DNA of 64,000 nt. Source: Alkalihalobacillus pseudalcaliphilus (GTDB lineage Bacteria; Bacillota; Bacilli; Bacillales; Bacillaceae_D). The first letter of the stretch is position 1; the number at the start of each line of letters is the position of its first letter. A program made the position numbers and the translations under genes. The DNA lies in contig NZ_JAQQWS010000001.1 in NCBI RefSeq assembly GCF_028610675.1, positions 62,001 to 126,000 on the forward strand, given 5' to 3'. The notes below the pieces were generated by a model. That model made no database searches, was not told the origin of the DNA, and saw nothing but the letters and a program-made list of their open reading frames with translations. Of this stretch, positions 17,873-26,920 are shown piece by piece.

Positions 17873-19114
17873 GTGATTCAGAAGATTGAACTAGAAAATG
17901 GGGTTCGGATTTTAGCTGAGGAAATCCCATATGTACGTTCTGTTTCAATGGGAATATGGGTTGGGACAGGATCAAGAAATGAATTAAAAGAGGAAAATGG
18001 AATTTCTCACTTTTTGGAACACATGTTTTTTAAAGGAACAGAAACACGAACAGCGGCTGAAATTGCCGAATCATTTGATCGTATCGGTGGGCAAGTGAAT
18101 GCCTTCACCTCAAAGGAATATACGTGCTATTATGCAAAAGTATTAGATGAGCATACACAAATAGCTATTGATATTTTATCTGATATGTTCTTTCATTCGA
18201 AGTTCGATAAAACGGAGCTACAAAAAGAAAGAAATGTAGTGCTTGAGGAAATAAAGATGGTGGATGATACCCCCGATGATATTGTTCATGATCTATTAAG
18301 TGAAGTCAGCTATGGCAATCATGCTTTGGCTTATCCGATTCTTGGTACGGTCCAAACATTAGAGACGTTTACCAATGAGCATTTACGTGATTATATGGAC
18401 CGCTATTATACGGGCGACTATGTCGTCATTTCAATTGCTGGTAATATTACTAAAGAAATGATTGAACAGATCAAGGAAGTATTTTCTAAGGTAAAACCAA
18501 CGACACATACACCAACAATAACAGCACCGACTTTTATGCCAGAAAAAATTGTTCGTAAAAAAGATACAGAGCAAGCACACATCTGTTTAGGTTATCCTGG
18601 CTTAGAAATTGGTCATAAAGATATTTACGGTCTCGTTTTACTTAACAATTTATTAGGTGGAAGTATGAGTAGTCGTCTGTTTCAGGAAATTCGAGAACAA
18701 CGTGGCTTATGTTATTCTGTGTTTTCCTATCATTCCTCCTATCAAGATAGTGGAATGTTAACCATTTATGCAGGTACAGGTCATAAGCAATTAGATGAGC
18801 TGGTTACGGCGGTTAAAGAGACAACGGAGCAACTGTCAGCATCTGGGATGACAGCAAAAGAGCTTGAAAACGGCAAAGAGCAACTAAAAGGAAATCTTAT
18901 GTTAAGTCTTGAAAGTACCAATAGTCGAATGAGTCGAAATGGCAAAAACGAGCTATTGTTAAAAAAGCATCGTAGTTTAGATGAAATCATTGAGGAAATA
19001 AACGATGTTAACCTTGAGGATGTTAATCAACTGGCGAAGTCGATTTTATCAAATAAACCATCGATTTCATTAATTAATGCCAATGGAGAAATGCCACACT
19101 CACTTCAACACTAA
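17873..19114 (+). CDS. mlpA: M16 family zinc peptidase MlpA
   Basis: Processing-protease-like metallopeptidase (413 aa; ymxG/mlpA of B. subtilis). The inverted zinc motif HFLEH is at residues 46-50 with the downstream acidic ligand region ERNVVLEEIKMVDD. The second M16 half holds RLFQEIREQRGLCYSV. Starts with GTG 11 bp after ylxY behind AGGAGGTAAAA, so the two are probably co-transcribed. Natural substrates are not known. Confidence 0.95.
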   Translation: MIQKIELENGVRILAEEIPYVRSVSMGIWVGTGSRNELKEENGISHFLEHMFFKGTETRTAAEIAESFDRIGGQVNAFTSKEYTCYYAKVLDEHTQIAIDILSDMFFHSKFDKTELQKERNVVLEEIKMVDDTPDDIVHDLLSEVSYGNHALAYPILGTVQTLETFTNEHLRDYMDRYYTGDYVVISIAGNITKEMIEQIKEVFSKVKPTTHTPTITAPTFMPEKIVRKKDTEQAHICLGYPGLEIGHKDIYGLVLLNNLLGGSMSSRLFQEIREQRGLCYSVFSYHSSYQDSGMLTIYAGTGHKQLDELVTAVKETTEQLSASGMTAKELENGKEQLKGNLMLSLESTNSRMSRNGKNELLLKKHRSLDEIIEEINDVNLEDVNQLAKSILSNKPSISLINANGEMPHSLQH

Positions 19115-19195
19115 TACTTAGCTTAGTTGGTCTTATTTTTAATTGAGTACATACATTGAAATAAGGACAACTAATTTTTAGTGGGGTGATATCCG

Positions 19196-19441
19196 TTGCG
19201 ATTAAGTGAAATGAGTAATAAGGAAATTATTGATTTTCAGCGTGGTGAGCGATTAGGGATTCTCGGTCAAACGGATTTGTTAATTGATGAGGAGACGGGC
19301 GACATTCATGCTTTTATGATTCCGACGATGAAATGGTTTGGTTTCGGTAAAAAGGAGCATGAGGTGACCGTTTATTGGCAGCAAATCAAAAAAATTGGTC
19401 AGGATATGATCATAATTGATTTAGAAAGAATGGAATCTTAG
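19196..19441 (+). CDS. ymxH: YlmC/YmxH family PRC-barrel protein
   Basis: Short PRC-barrel-like protein (81 aa), family linked to sporulation. Pattern MRLSEMSNKEIIDFQRGERLG then LLIDEETGDIHAFMIP. TTG start behind GTGGGGTGATATCCG. Located after mlpA and before the dpa genes as in B. subtilis; molecular function unknown. Confidence 0.9.
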   Translation: MRLSEMSNKEIIDFQRGERLGILGQTDLLIDEETGDIHAFMIPTMKWFGFGKKEHEVTVYWQQIKKIGQDMIIIDLERMES

Positions 19442-19445
19442 TTTT

Positions 19446-19491
19446 AAAAAACCTGAGACTTTTCTATATATAGAAAAATCTCAGGTTTTTT
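19446..19491 (+). terminator. long terminator hairpin after ymxH
   Basis: AAAAAACCTGAGA 19446-19458 pairs with TCTCAGGTTTTTT 19479-19491, and the loop itself forms TTTTCTATA/TATAGAAAA. Works in both orientations in principle. Confidence 0.9.
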
Positions 19492-19544
19492 GTATGGAGA
19501 TGTACTTATGAGCGATAGGTACGAGCAATAACCTGATTACGATC

Positions 19545-19602
19545 AAACATGAGCAGTCTCAAAATCATTTATGAATGAAAAGTCACCAGTTAAAGAGTGG
19601 AC
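19545..19602 (-). repeat. dispersed element, left-end module (inverted copy)
   Basis: Read on the minus strand this is CACTCTTTAACTGGTG followed by ACTTTTCATTCATAAATG and TTTTGAGACTGCTCAT. It matches 1519-1570 block by block. It lies in the 378-bp ymxH-dpaA gap, which otherwise contains one 51-bp family unit and the dpaA promoter. Confidence 0.75.
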
Positions 19603-19663
19603 GTGTGTGTAAATGATAAATGGAAGGTGGCTAGTTATACATATTGGGATAGTTACAAGTGGT

Positions 19664-19706
19664 TGCGGGCTTGCGAGCTGAAAAAAGCCGTAGAAAGCCC
19701 GAGCAA
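19664..19706 (+). repeat. single unit of the 51-bp repeat family
   Basis: TTGCGGGCTTGCGAGCTG, AAAAAAGCCGTAGAAA and GCCCGAGCAA reproduce the order of blocks of the array at 11675-12090, including the purine tract between the two GC-rich blocks. Only one unit is present here. Confidence 0.7.
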
Positions 19707-19807
19707 GAAGAACAGAGCAAGGTGAGTGCGCGAGAGAACGATCAAGACGTATTTTCACCTACATAAAGTTAGGCTTTTTCATAAAGGGGACTTAAGCAAT
19801 TGTATTC

Positions 19808-19835
19808 ACCATGAACTGATTGGAGACATATGCTA
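19808..19835 (+). promoter_or_regulatory. SigmaK-type promoter for dpaAB
   Basis: CACC at 19807-19810 and CATATGCTA at 19827-19835, separated by 16 bases, fit the mother-cell SigmaK consensus (AC, 16 bp, CATA-N3-TA). dpaA starts 84 bp after it. The spoVF (dpa) operon of B. subtilis is known to be SigmaK-dependent. Confidence 0.75.
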
Positions 19836-19918
19836 TTTTGAAGCACTATCGTTCATCCCAATACGCAAAGTTTAAACAAAGAAAAGATGAAAAATGGTTG
19901 GAAAGGAGACCGATTTTG

Positions 19919-20794
19919 ATGCTTGAAGGAAAACATATAGTCATCATTGGTGGAGATGCTAGACAGCTTGAAATTATTAGAAAGCTATCAAGGCTACAAG
20001 CAAAGCTGTCACTGGTTGGCTTTCAACAACTAGATGATGGCTTTATCGGTGCTTCCAAAGAAGGAATAGATGATATTAACTGGTCAAATGTTGATGCTGT
20101 CATCTTACCAGTTAGTGGGACTGATGCGCATGGCAGTGTTGAAACTGTTTTTTCAAATGAAAAAGTGATACTTAACCGCAAACATTTACAACAATCACCT
20201 AAACATTGTGTCATATACAGTGGCATTAGTAATGAATATTTAACGGATATTACAAAAAAAGCGAATCGGAAACTTGTTAAATTAATGGACCGTGATGATA
20301 TTGCCATATATAACTCCATTCCAACAGCAGAAGGTGCCTTGATGATTGCCATACAGCATACAGATATTACTCTTCACAACGCTGATATTATCGTACTAGG
20401 ACTTGGACGTACGGGGATGACCATTGCTCGAACATTTTCTGCCATTGGAGCCAAGGTGAAGGTGGCTGTTAGAGAAGCTGATTTATTAGCAAGAGCAACA
20501 GAAATGGGGTTAAAAGCCATACCGATATCGGATCTGGAGCAGCATAGTGAGGCGTGTGATTTGTTTATCAATACGATTCCTGCCCTTGTTCTTACAGAAA
20601 AGGTGTTAGCCAAAATCCCAACTCATTCGTTAATCATTGATCTTGCATCCAAGCCAGGGGGAACGGATTTTGATTATGCGGAAAAAAGAGGTATTCGTGC
20701 ACAGCTTGTACCTGGCTTACCAGGTATTGTAGCTCCAAAAACAGCTGGAATAATTCTTGCTAATGTTCTAACCGAGTTAATTTTAGAACAATAG
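19919..20794 (+). CDS. dpaA: dipicolinate synthase subunit A
   Basis: Forms dipicolinic acid from a dihydrodipicolinate-pathway intermediate in the mother cell; the product loads the spore core and gives heat resistance (291 aa; spoVFA). N-terminal IIGGDARQLEIIRKL and a Rossmann NAD(P) fold with VLGLGRTGMTIA near residue 160; C-terminal LVPGLPGIVAPKTAG. The open frame extends up to 19820, but that part overlaps the SigmaK promoter. ATG 19919 after GAAAGGAGACC gives MLEGKHIVIIGGD, matching the family start. Confidence 0.97.
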   Translation: MLEGKHIVIIGGDARQLEIIRKLSRLQAKLSLVGFQQLDDGFIGASKEGIDDINWSNVDAVILPVSGTDAHGSVETVFSNEKVILNRKHLQQSPKHCVIYSGISNEYLTDITKKANRKLVKLMDRDDIAIYNSIPTAEGALMIAIQHTDITLHNADIIVLGLGRTGMTIARTFSAIGAKVKVAVREADLLARATEMGLKAIPISDLEQHSEACDLFINTIPALVLTEKVLAKIPTHSLIIDLASKPGGTDFDYAEKRGIRAQLVPGLPGIVAPKTAGIILANVLTELILEQ

Positions 20795-20813
20795 GTAAAG
20801 AAGGAGGAGAATT

Positions 20814-21407
20814 ATGTCATTAAAAGGAAAACACATCGGATTTGGATTAACAGGCTCTCATTGTACGTATGACGCTGTTTTGCCGGAAATGGAAAAGTTA
20901 GTTCAATTAGGAGCAAAAGTTACACCTTTTGTCACATATACGGTTCAATCAACAGATACGAAGTTTGGAAATAGTGACGATTGGTTGAAAAGAATTAAAG
21001 AGATTACAAAAGAACCTATTGTTAACTCCATTGTTTTAGCGGAGCCATTTGGGCCAAAGACACCTTTAGATTGTATGGTAATTGCACCAATTACAGGGAA
21101 TTCAACAAGTAAATTTGCCAATGCATTAACGGATTCTCCTGTTTTAATGGGGGCAAAAGCGACCTTAAGAAATGGAAATCCGGTTGTATTAGGTATATCA
21201 ACAAATGATGCTTTAGGATTAAATGGCGTTAATATTATGCGTTTAATGGCGACAAAAAATATTTATTTTATTCCATTTGGTCAAGATGACCCAGTAAAAA
21301 AGCCAAATTCATTAGTAGCAAGAATGACTTCATTAGTTGATACCGTTGAATCTGCGATTGCAGGAGAACAATTCCAACCGATTCTCGTTGAGAAATATCG
21401 CGATTAG
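20814..21407 (+). CDS. dpaB: dipicolinate synthase subunit B
   Basis: Flavoprotein-like second subunit of dipicolinate synthase (197 aa; spoVFB). Shows the HFCD flavoprotein fold start HIGFGLTGSHCTYDAV and the PITGNSTSKFANALTDSPVLMGAKA core. It lies 19 bp after dpaA and shares its SigmaK promoter. The next gene asd feeds the pathway that supplies its substrate. Confidence 0.97.
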   Translation: MSLKGKHIGFGLTGSHCTYDAVLPEMEKLVQLGAKVTPFVTYTVQSTDTKFGNSDDWLKRIKEITKEPIVNSIVLAEPFGPKTPLDCMVIAPITGNSTSKFANALTDSPVLMGAKATLRNGNPVVLGISTNDALGLNGVNIMRLMATKNIYFIPFGQDDPVKKPNSLVARMTSLVDTVESAIAGEQFQPILVEKYRD

Positions 21408-21536
21408 CTCACCTTTTATAGCAAAAGTTGCATTAAAACTTGTTTTCCCTTAAAGTTTAATAGAGTGATGAAAACAGCCAAACAAAGAAGGCTGATTTAA
21501 ATGCCAGAGGATTGAAAACTGAAGGGAGACGTATTC

Positions 21537-22580
21537 ATGCAAAAACAGTACAATGTAGCAGTCGTAGGAGCAACGGGAGCAGTCGGTCAACAAATGCTAA
21601 AAACATTATCAGAAAGAAATTTCCCCATCGATCAATTGAAATTATTATCTTCTAAGCGTTCAGCTGGTACAAAAATTAAATATAAAGGTATTGAATATAC
21701 AGTAGAAGAAGCTACACCAGATTCATTTGAGGGCATTCATATTGCACTCTTTAGTGCAGGTGGTTCTGTATCTAAAAAGCTAGCACCAGAGGCTGTGAAA
21801 AGAGGTGCGGTTGTTGTTGATAATACAAGTGCTTACCGAATGGACCCGAATGTACCATTGGTCGTTCCAGAAGTGAATGAACAAGATATAGCCAAACACC
21901 AAGGTATTATTGCTAACCCTAATTGTTCAACGATTCAAATGGTTGTAGCCTTAGAACCAATTCGTCAGAATTTAGGATTAAAGAAGGTTGTCGTTTCAAC
22001 GTATCAAGCCGTGTCAGGTGCAGGCCTTGAAGCGATTGAAGAAATGCACGACCAAACGAAAGCAATTTTAAATGGTGACGAGGTAAAAGCAGAAATACTA
22101 CCTTGCAGTGGTGACAAAAAGCATTACCAAATTGCTTTTAATGCAATTCCACAAATCGATTTATTCCAGGAAAATGGATATACATTTGAAGAAATGAAAA
22201 TGATCAACGAGACGAAAAAAATAATGCATATGGCTGATTTGGAAGTTGCCGCAACGTGTGTACGACTTCCAATTGAGACAGGACATTCAGAATCGGTCTA
22301 TATTGAAACAGAAAAAGGTGGCACAAGTGTTGCTGAGGTAAAGGAATTATTAGCAGCTTCTGCTGGCATTACCGTTCAAGATGACCCAGAGAACCAAATC
22401 TATCCAATGGCATCCACTTCTGTAGGAAAAAATGATGTTTTTGTAGGTCGTTTACGCCGTGATTTAGATCGTGACAATGGTTATCATATGTGGATCGTTT
22501 CTGATAATTTATTAAAAGGTGCAGCATGGAATTCCGTTCAGATTGCAGAAAGCTTAATTAAGTTAAATATACTAGGATAA
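21537..22580 (+). CDS. asd: aspartate-semialdehyde dehydrogenase
   Basis: NADPH-dependent reduction of aspartyl phosphate to the semialdehyde, common to lysine, threonine, methionine, diaminopimelate and dipicolinate synthesis (347 aa). N-terminal GATGAVGQQML, catalytic Cys in NPNCSTIQM, and the substrate-binding RLPIETGHSE. Shine-Dalgarno GAAGGGAGACGTATTC. With dapG and dapA behind it, it forms a diaminopimelate supply operon adjacent to dpaAB, as in B. subtilis. Confidence 0.98.
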   Translation: MQKQYNVAVVGATGAVGQQMLKTLSERNFPIDQLKLLSSKRSAGTKIKYKGIEYTVEEATPDSFEGIHIALFSAGGSVSKKLAPEAVKRGAVVVDNTSAYRMDPNVPLVVPEVNEQDIAKHQGIIANPNCSTIQMVVALEPIRQNLGLKKVVVSTYQAVSGAGLEAIEEMHDQTKAILNGDEVKAEILPCSGDKKHYQIAFNAIPQIDLFQENGYTFEEMKMINETKKIMHMADLEVAATCVRLPIETGHSESVYIETEKGGTSVAEVKELLAASAGITVQDDPENQIYPMASTSVGKNDVFVGRLRRDLDRDNGYHMWIVSDNLLKGAAWNSVQIAESLIKLNILG

Positions 22581-22595
22581 ATAGAGTGGTGGATT

Positions 22596-23813
22596 ATGAA
22601 AATCGTTGTTCAAAAGTTTGGTGGAACATCAGTTAAAGATGAAGAAGTAAGAGATTTAGCGGCGAGACACGTAGAAAGAGCCGTTCAAGAAGGAAATAAA
22701 GTCATTGTTGTTGTCTCAGCAATGGGGAGGGCAGGTCAGCCGTATGCAACCGATACATTGCTTGGATTAATGGATACGGATGTATTGCCGAAGCGAGAAC
22801 AAGATTTACTAGTTTCTTGTGGAGAAGTTATTTCCTCGGTTGTTTTTACAGAAACATTATTAAAAAAAGGCCTAAAAGCACGTGCATTAACAGGTGCTCA
22901 GGCTGGTTTTCGTACAAACGGCGACTTTACACAAGCAAAAATTACAGATATGCGTTCTGAGCATTTAAAGACACATTTTGTTGATTATGATGTGTTAGTC
23001 GTCGCTGGCTTTCAAGGTCAATCAGAAAGTGGAGAAGTGACGACACTCGGTCGAGGTGGTAGTGATACATCGGCGACCGCTTTAGGAGCAGCATTACATG
23101 CAGAATGGGTCGATATTTTTACCGATGTAGAAGGAGTTATGACGGCTGACCCTCGTATTGTTAAAGAAGCGAAAGCATTAGATGTCATGACATACACAGA
23201 GATTTGTAATATGGCTTATCAAGGAGCTAAAGTTATTCACCCACGTGCAGTTGAAATTGCCATGCAGGCAAAAATTCCAATTCGAATTCGATCGACAATG
23301 TCGAATGCTAAAGGAACCTTAATTACATCATCATTACATGAAGAAACGACAAGAGATGTAAAAGAACGCATCATTACAGGGATTGCTCATTTATCTAATG
23401 TCACTCAAATTAAAGTATTTGCTCAGGATGGGCAGTATGATTTACAAGAGAAGGTCTTTAAAGCGATGGCCAATGAGAAAATCAGTGTCGATTTTATTAA
23501 TATTAATCCACGAGGAGTCGTATATACCGTAGCCGACCATGTAGCGGATCGGGCTGTTCGGGTATTAAAGGAAATGGGCTATGAACCTGAACTGCAAAAG
23601 GATTGTGCAAAGGTTTCAGCAGTTGGTGCTGGTATGACAGGCGTACCAGGTGTAACAGCCAAAATAGTCGGTGCACTTTCTCGTGAAAATATACAAATAC
23701 TTCAATCGGCGGACTCACATACAACGATATGGGTGTTAGTAAAAGGTGTTGACTTAGTGAAAGCTGTTAATGCCCTTCACCATATGTTTGAATTAATGGA
23801 AGCAGACCGATAA
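22596..23813 (+). CDS. dapG: aspartokinase I (diaminopimelate-sensitive type)
   Basis: Phosphorylates aspartate, the first step of the pathway (405 aa). N-terminal kinase signature KFGGTSVKD, the GRGGSDTSA substrate loop and FTDVEGVMTADPR, then two C-terminal ACT domains (from about residue 265) that carry feedback control. Position between asd and dapA matches B. subtilis dapG, the meso-diaminopimelate-inhibited isozyme; the effector is inferred from that synteny. Confidence 0.96.
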   Translation: MKIVVQKFGGTSVKDEEVRDLAARHVERAVQEGNKVIVVVSAMGRAGQPYATDTLLGLMDTDVLPKREQDLLVSCGEVISSVVFTETLLKKGLKARALTGAQAGFRTNGDFTQAKITDMRSEHLKTHFVDYDVLVVAGFQGQSESGEVTTLGRGGSDTSATALGAALHAEWVDIFTDVEGVMTADPRIVKEAKALDVMTYTEICNMAYQGAKVIHPRAVEIAMQAKIPIRIRSTMSNAKGTLITSSLHEETTRDVKERIITGIAHLSNVTQIKVFAQDGQYDLQEKVFKAMANEKISVDFININPRGVVYTVADHVADRAVRVLKEMGYEPELQKDCAKVSAVGAGMTGVPGVTAKIVGALSRENIQILQSADSHTTIWVLVKGVDLVKAVNALHHMFELMEADR

Positions 23814-23867
23814 GCCATCCATCCTACCTCATATTGTCTGTTTTGACGATTAAAGGAGTTGTATTGA

Positions 23868-24734
23868 ATGAAGTTTGGAAGATTATTAACAGCGATGGTT
23901 ACTCCTTTTCAAGCAGATGGTCAAATTAATTATCGTCAAGTTGAAAAATTAATTGAACATTTAATTGCCACAGGTACGGATGCTCTTGTTGTCAATGGGA
24001 CAACAGGAGAGTCTCCAACATTAACAAAGGATGAAAAGGAGAAGCTTTTTGACTTTGTTGTTCAATATGTCAATAAACGTATTCCTGTGATTGCAGGAGT
24101 GGGTAGTAATTCTACTTTACAATCAATAGAAGCGGCAAAGAAAGCTACTGAACTTGGGGTAGATGGAGTTATGGCTGTAGTACCTTATTATAATAAACCC
24201 TCTCAAAAAGGGTTGATTCAACATTTTACATCGATTGCCAGAGCGACTCATTTACCGGTAATGCTTTATAATGTTCCGCCTCGTACAGTGACAAATTTGG
24301 AAAGTGCGACAGTCGTAGAATTGTCAAAAGTTGAAAATATATTTGCAGTTAAAGAAGCGAGCGGAAGCTTAGAACAGATGGCTGAGATTATAAGTGGTAC
24401 GGATGAAGAGTTTATCGTATATTGTGGAGATGACTCATTAACATTGCCTGCCCTTGCTATTGGAGCAAATGGAGTTGTATCTGTTTCGGCCCATGTATAT
24501 GGACTAGAGATGAAAGAGATGATTCAGGCTTATTTAAAGGGTGAACATAGCGAGGCTGGCACCTTACATCGTTATTTACTCCCTAGAATGAAAGCGATGT
24601 TTTTAGCACCGAGTCCAACATGTGTGAAATATGCCCTCATGAAAAAGGGAATAGATGTTGGTGGTGTCAGGCTTCCACTCGTAGAGCCAGAACCAGCAAC
24701 GAAACAAATTCTTGATCAAATTTTTCAGTTTTAA
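23868..24734 (+). CDS. dapA: 4-hydroxy-tetrahydrodipicolinate synthase
   Basis: TIM-barrel Schiff-base lyase condensing pyruvate with aspartate semialdehyde (288 aa). Motifs: NGTTGESPTLT, GVGSNSTLQSI, YNVPPRTVTN with its catalytic Tyr, and the active lysine in AVKEASGS. Start ATG at 23868 behind AAAGGAGTTGTATTGA. Last gene of the asd-dapG-dapA operon; a terminator follows. Confidence 0.98.
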   Translation: MKFGRLLTAMVTPFQADGQINYRQVEKLIEHLIATGTDALVVNGTTGESPTLTKDEKEKLFDFVVQYVNKRIPVIAGVGSNSTLQSIEAAKKATELGVDGVMAVVPYYNKPSQKGLIQHFTSIARATHLPVMLYNVPPRTVTNLESATVVELSKVENIFAVKEASGSLEQMAEIISGTDEEFIVYCGDDSLTLPALAIGANGVVSVSAHVYGLEMKEMIQAYLKGEHSEAGTLHRYLLPRMKAMFLAPSPTCVKYALMKKGIDVGGVRLPLVEPEPATKQILDQIFQF

Positions 24735-24736
24735 AT

Positions 24737-24781
24737 AAAACTACCTTAATGAGTCTTTAAAGGCTCTTGAGGTAGTTTTTT
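24737..24781 (+). terminator. intrinsic terminator after dapA
   Basis: AAAACTACCTTAA 24737-24749 pairs with TTGAGGTAGTTTT around 24767-24779, followed by T. Confidence 0.88.
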
Positions 24782-24859
24782 ACTTTTATTCATTCTAGCT
24801 AATGCCTTGGCAAGTTGTGGAGAAATTTGCTTGTTTTTAGTAACGAAGGAAGACAAGCC

Positions 24860-24889
24860 TTGTCTTTCATTTCTAAAATAAGGTATACT
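24860..24889 (+). promoter_or_regulatory. SigmaA-type promoter upstream of rnjB
   Basis: TTGTCT 24860-24865, 18-bp spacer, TATACT 24884-24889. The transcript would have a leader of more than 200 nt before rnjB. Confidence 0.55.
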
Positions 24890-24914
24890 GATAACAAGTG
24901 ATTCGGACGGTTAT

Positions 24915-24935
24915 GGTGAATAATTGTTATTCACC
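24915..24935 (+). promoter_or_regulatory. leader hairpin upstream of rnjB
   Basis: GGTGAATAA 24915-24923 pairs perfectly with TTATTCACC 24927-24935, loop TTG, followed by the T-rich CCCTTTTATTT. It lies about 20 nt after the predicted transcription start and resembles an attenuator or a protective 5' stem. The rest of the leader to 25121 shows no gene. Confidence 0.45.
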
Positions 24936-25121
24936 CCTTTTATTTGAACCATTTATGCCAAGAATATGGGTCGGATATATGAAAGAATCGAACTAGCTAT
25001 TTGTGAAATAGTCTAGTGTTATTAGCAATGTCAATGAACATAAAAGAAGTCAAACTAATTAAAAAGAAAGAAAAAAAGCAAGCATCAGCTATGTTTTTTC
25101 TGCAAAATAGGAGGAAGCACA

Positions 25122-26789
25122 TTGTCGAACGAAAAAATTGAAAAAGTACGCGTTTTCGCCTTAGGTGGAGTAGGCGAGATCGGAAAAAATATGTATGGAG
25201 TGGAAGTTAACGAAGATATCATTATTGTCGATGCGGGTCTCATGTTCCCTGATGATGATATGTTAGGTGTTGATATCGTCATACCGGATGTTTCATATTT
25301 ACTGGAAAATGAAGATCGTGTTAGAGCGATTCTTTTAACACACGGTCACGAAGACCATATCGGTGGCCTTTCCTATGTATTAAAGAAAATAAATGTTCCT
25401 GTATATGGAACAAAATTAACCCTTGGCTTAGTGGAAGAGAAATTAAAGGAAGCTGGCATATGGCGTCAGACGAAGTTAAATCTTATAACGGAAAGCTCAG
25501 AGATTGTTGTAGGAAGTACGAATGTCTCCTTTTTCCGAACGAATCACAGTATTCCTGATTCTGTTGGGATTTGTATTGAAACCGAGCAAGGTTATGTCGT
25601 ACATACAGGTGACTTTAAATTTGATCAAACACCTGTGGATGGTCTTCATGCAGAGATTGGTAAAATGGCTCAAATCGGTCAAAAAGGCGTTCTTTGTTTA
25701 CTTTCTGATAGTACAAATGCTGAACGTCCGGGTTTAACGAAATCTGAGACAGAGGTAGGGCAAGGGATTCAGGATGTCTTTGAAAATACAGCGAGCCGAA
25801 TTATTGTGACAACTTTTGCATCCAATGTCCATCGAATTCAACAAGTGTTTGAGGCCTCTTTAAAAAACAATCGAAAAGTGGCGATTGTTGGAAAAAGTAT
25901 GGTTCGTGTCATTTCGATTGCATCAAAATTAGGTTATTTAACATATCCTGAAGACTTAATTATAGAAGTCGATGAGTTGAATAAGTATGATGATGAACAT
26001 GTAACAATTTTAACGACTGGAAGCCAAGGTGAACCTATGTCAGCTTTAACAAGAATGGCAAAGGGGGCACATCGCCAAATTACAATTACCCAGTATGATA
26101 CGGTCATTATTGCGGCGAATGCGATTCCAGGTAATGAAAAATCTGTAGCAGGTATTATTGATAAGTTGCATAGAATTGGAGCAGATGTTGTTTACGGACA
26201 AGCTAAAGTTCATGCTTCAGGACACGGAAGTCAGGAAGAGCTTAAGTTGATGTTAAACTTAATGAAACCAAAATACTTTGTGCCAGTTCATGGTGAATTT
26301 AAAATGCAGCATGCACATAAAGATTTAGCGGTGGCAGTTGGTATACCTGAAGAAAATATTTTCCTTGTCGATAAAGGTGATGTTGTTGAGTTTGCCAAAG
26401 GTCAAGCACGTAAAGCAGGAAAAGTTCCTTCTGGTAATGTTTTAATCGATGGATTAGGTGTCGGAGATGTAGGTAATATCGTACTAAGAGACCGCAGACT
26501 TTTATCCAAAGATGGGATTTTGGTTGTTGTGGTAACGTTAAATAAGAAAACCAGCCAAATCGTATCAGGACCAAATATTATTTCAAGAGGTTTTGTATAT
26601 GTACGAGAATCAGAGAAGTTGCTAGAAGACGCGAATGAACTCGTATCAGGTATTTTACAAAAATGTATGACTGAAAATGTAAATGAATGGTCATCATTAA
26701 AAAGTAATGTTAGAGAAGGATTAAGTCGTTACCTTTTCGAAAAAACGAAACGCCGCCCAATGATTTTACCAATTATTATGGAGGTATAA
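25122..26789 (+). CDS. rnjB: RNase J family ribonuclease at the rnjB locus
   Basis: Metallo-beta-lactamase/beta-CASP ribonuclease with 5'-exo and endonuclease activity in RNA decay (555 aa). The metal motif reads THGHEDHIGG and is complete (HxHxDH); HTGDFKFDQTP and the beta-CASP block SGHGSQEELKLM follow. Synteny (dapA-here-tepA) places it as the rnjB orthologue, but B. subtilis RNase J2 has a degenerate motif at this point. TTG start at 25122 behind AGGAGGAAGCACA. Confidence 0.93.
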   Translation: MSNEKIEKVRVFALGGVGEIGKNMYGVEVNEDIIIVDAGLMFPDDDMLGVDIVIPDVSYLLENEDRVRAILLTHGHEDHIGGLSYVLKKINVPVYGTKLTLGLVEEKLKEAGIWRQTKLNLITESSEIVVGSTNVSFFRTNHSIPDSVGICIETEQGYVVHTGDFKFDQTPVDGLHAEIGKMAQIGQKGVLCLLSDSTNAERPGLTKSETEVGQGIQDVFENTASRIIVTTFASNVHRIQQVFEASLKNNRKVAIVGKSMVRVISIASKLGYLTYPEDLIIEVDELNKYDDEHVTILTTGSQGEPMSALTRMAKGAHRQITITQYDTVIIAANAIPGNEKSVAGIIDKLHRIGADVVYGQAKVHASGHGSQEELKLMLNLMKPKYFVPVHGEFKMQHAHKDLAVAVGIPEENIFLVDKGDVVEFAKGQARKAGKVPSGNVLIDGLGVGDVGNIVLRDRRLLSKDGILVVVVTLNKKTSQIVSGPNIISRGFVYVRESEKLLEDANELVSGILQKCMTENVNEWSSLKSNVREGLSRYLFEKTKRRPMILPIIMEV

Positions 26790-26793
26790 TGTT

Positions 26794-26832
26794 AAAAAGA
26801 CGAGTAGCATGTAATGAGCTGCTCGTCTTTTC
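26794..26832 (+). terminator. intrinsic terminator after rnjB
   Basis: AAAAGACGAGTAGC pairs with GCTGCTCGTCTTTT (one unpaired base), then T-rich TTCTTTTTC. Confidence 0.9.
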
Positions 26833-26920
26833 TTTTTCAATCTGCTATTCAACGACGGCCATCGAATAAATGCCTAAATAAGGATCATACTAACAGCATC
26901 ACATTAGAAGGAGGATGTAT

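Noticed and set aside
21408..21536. Lysine riboswitch upstream of asd
   Set aside because: Only 129 bp between dpaB and asd, with no extended stem structure or terminator resembling an L-box.
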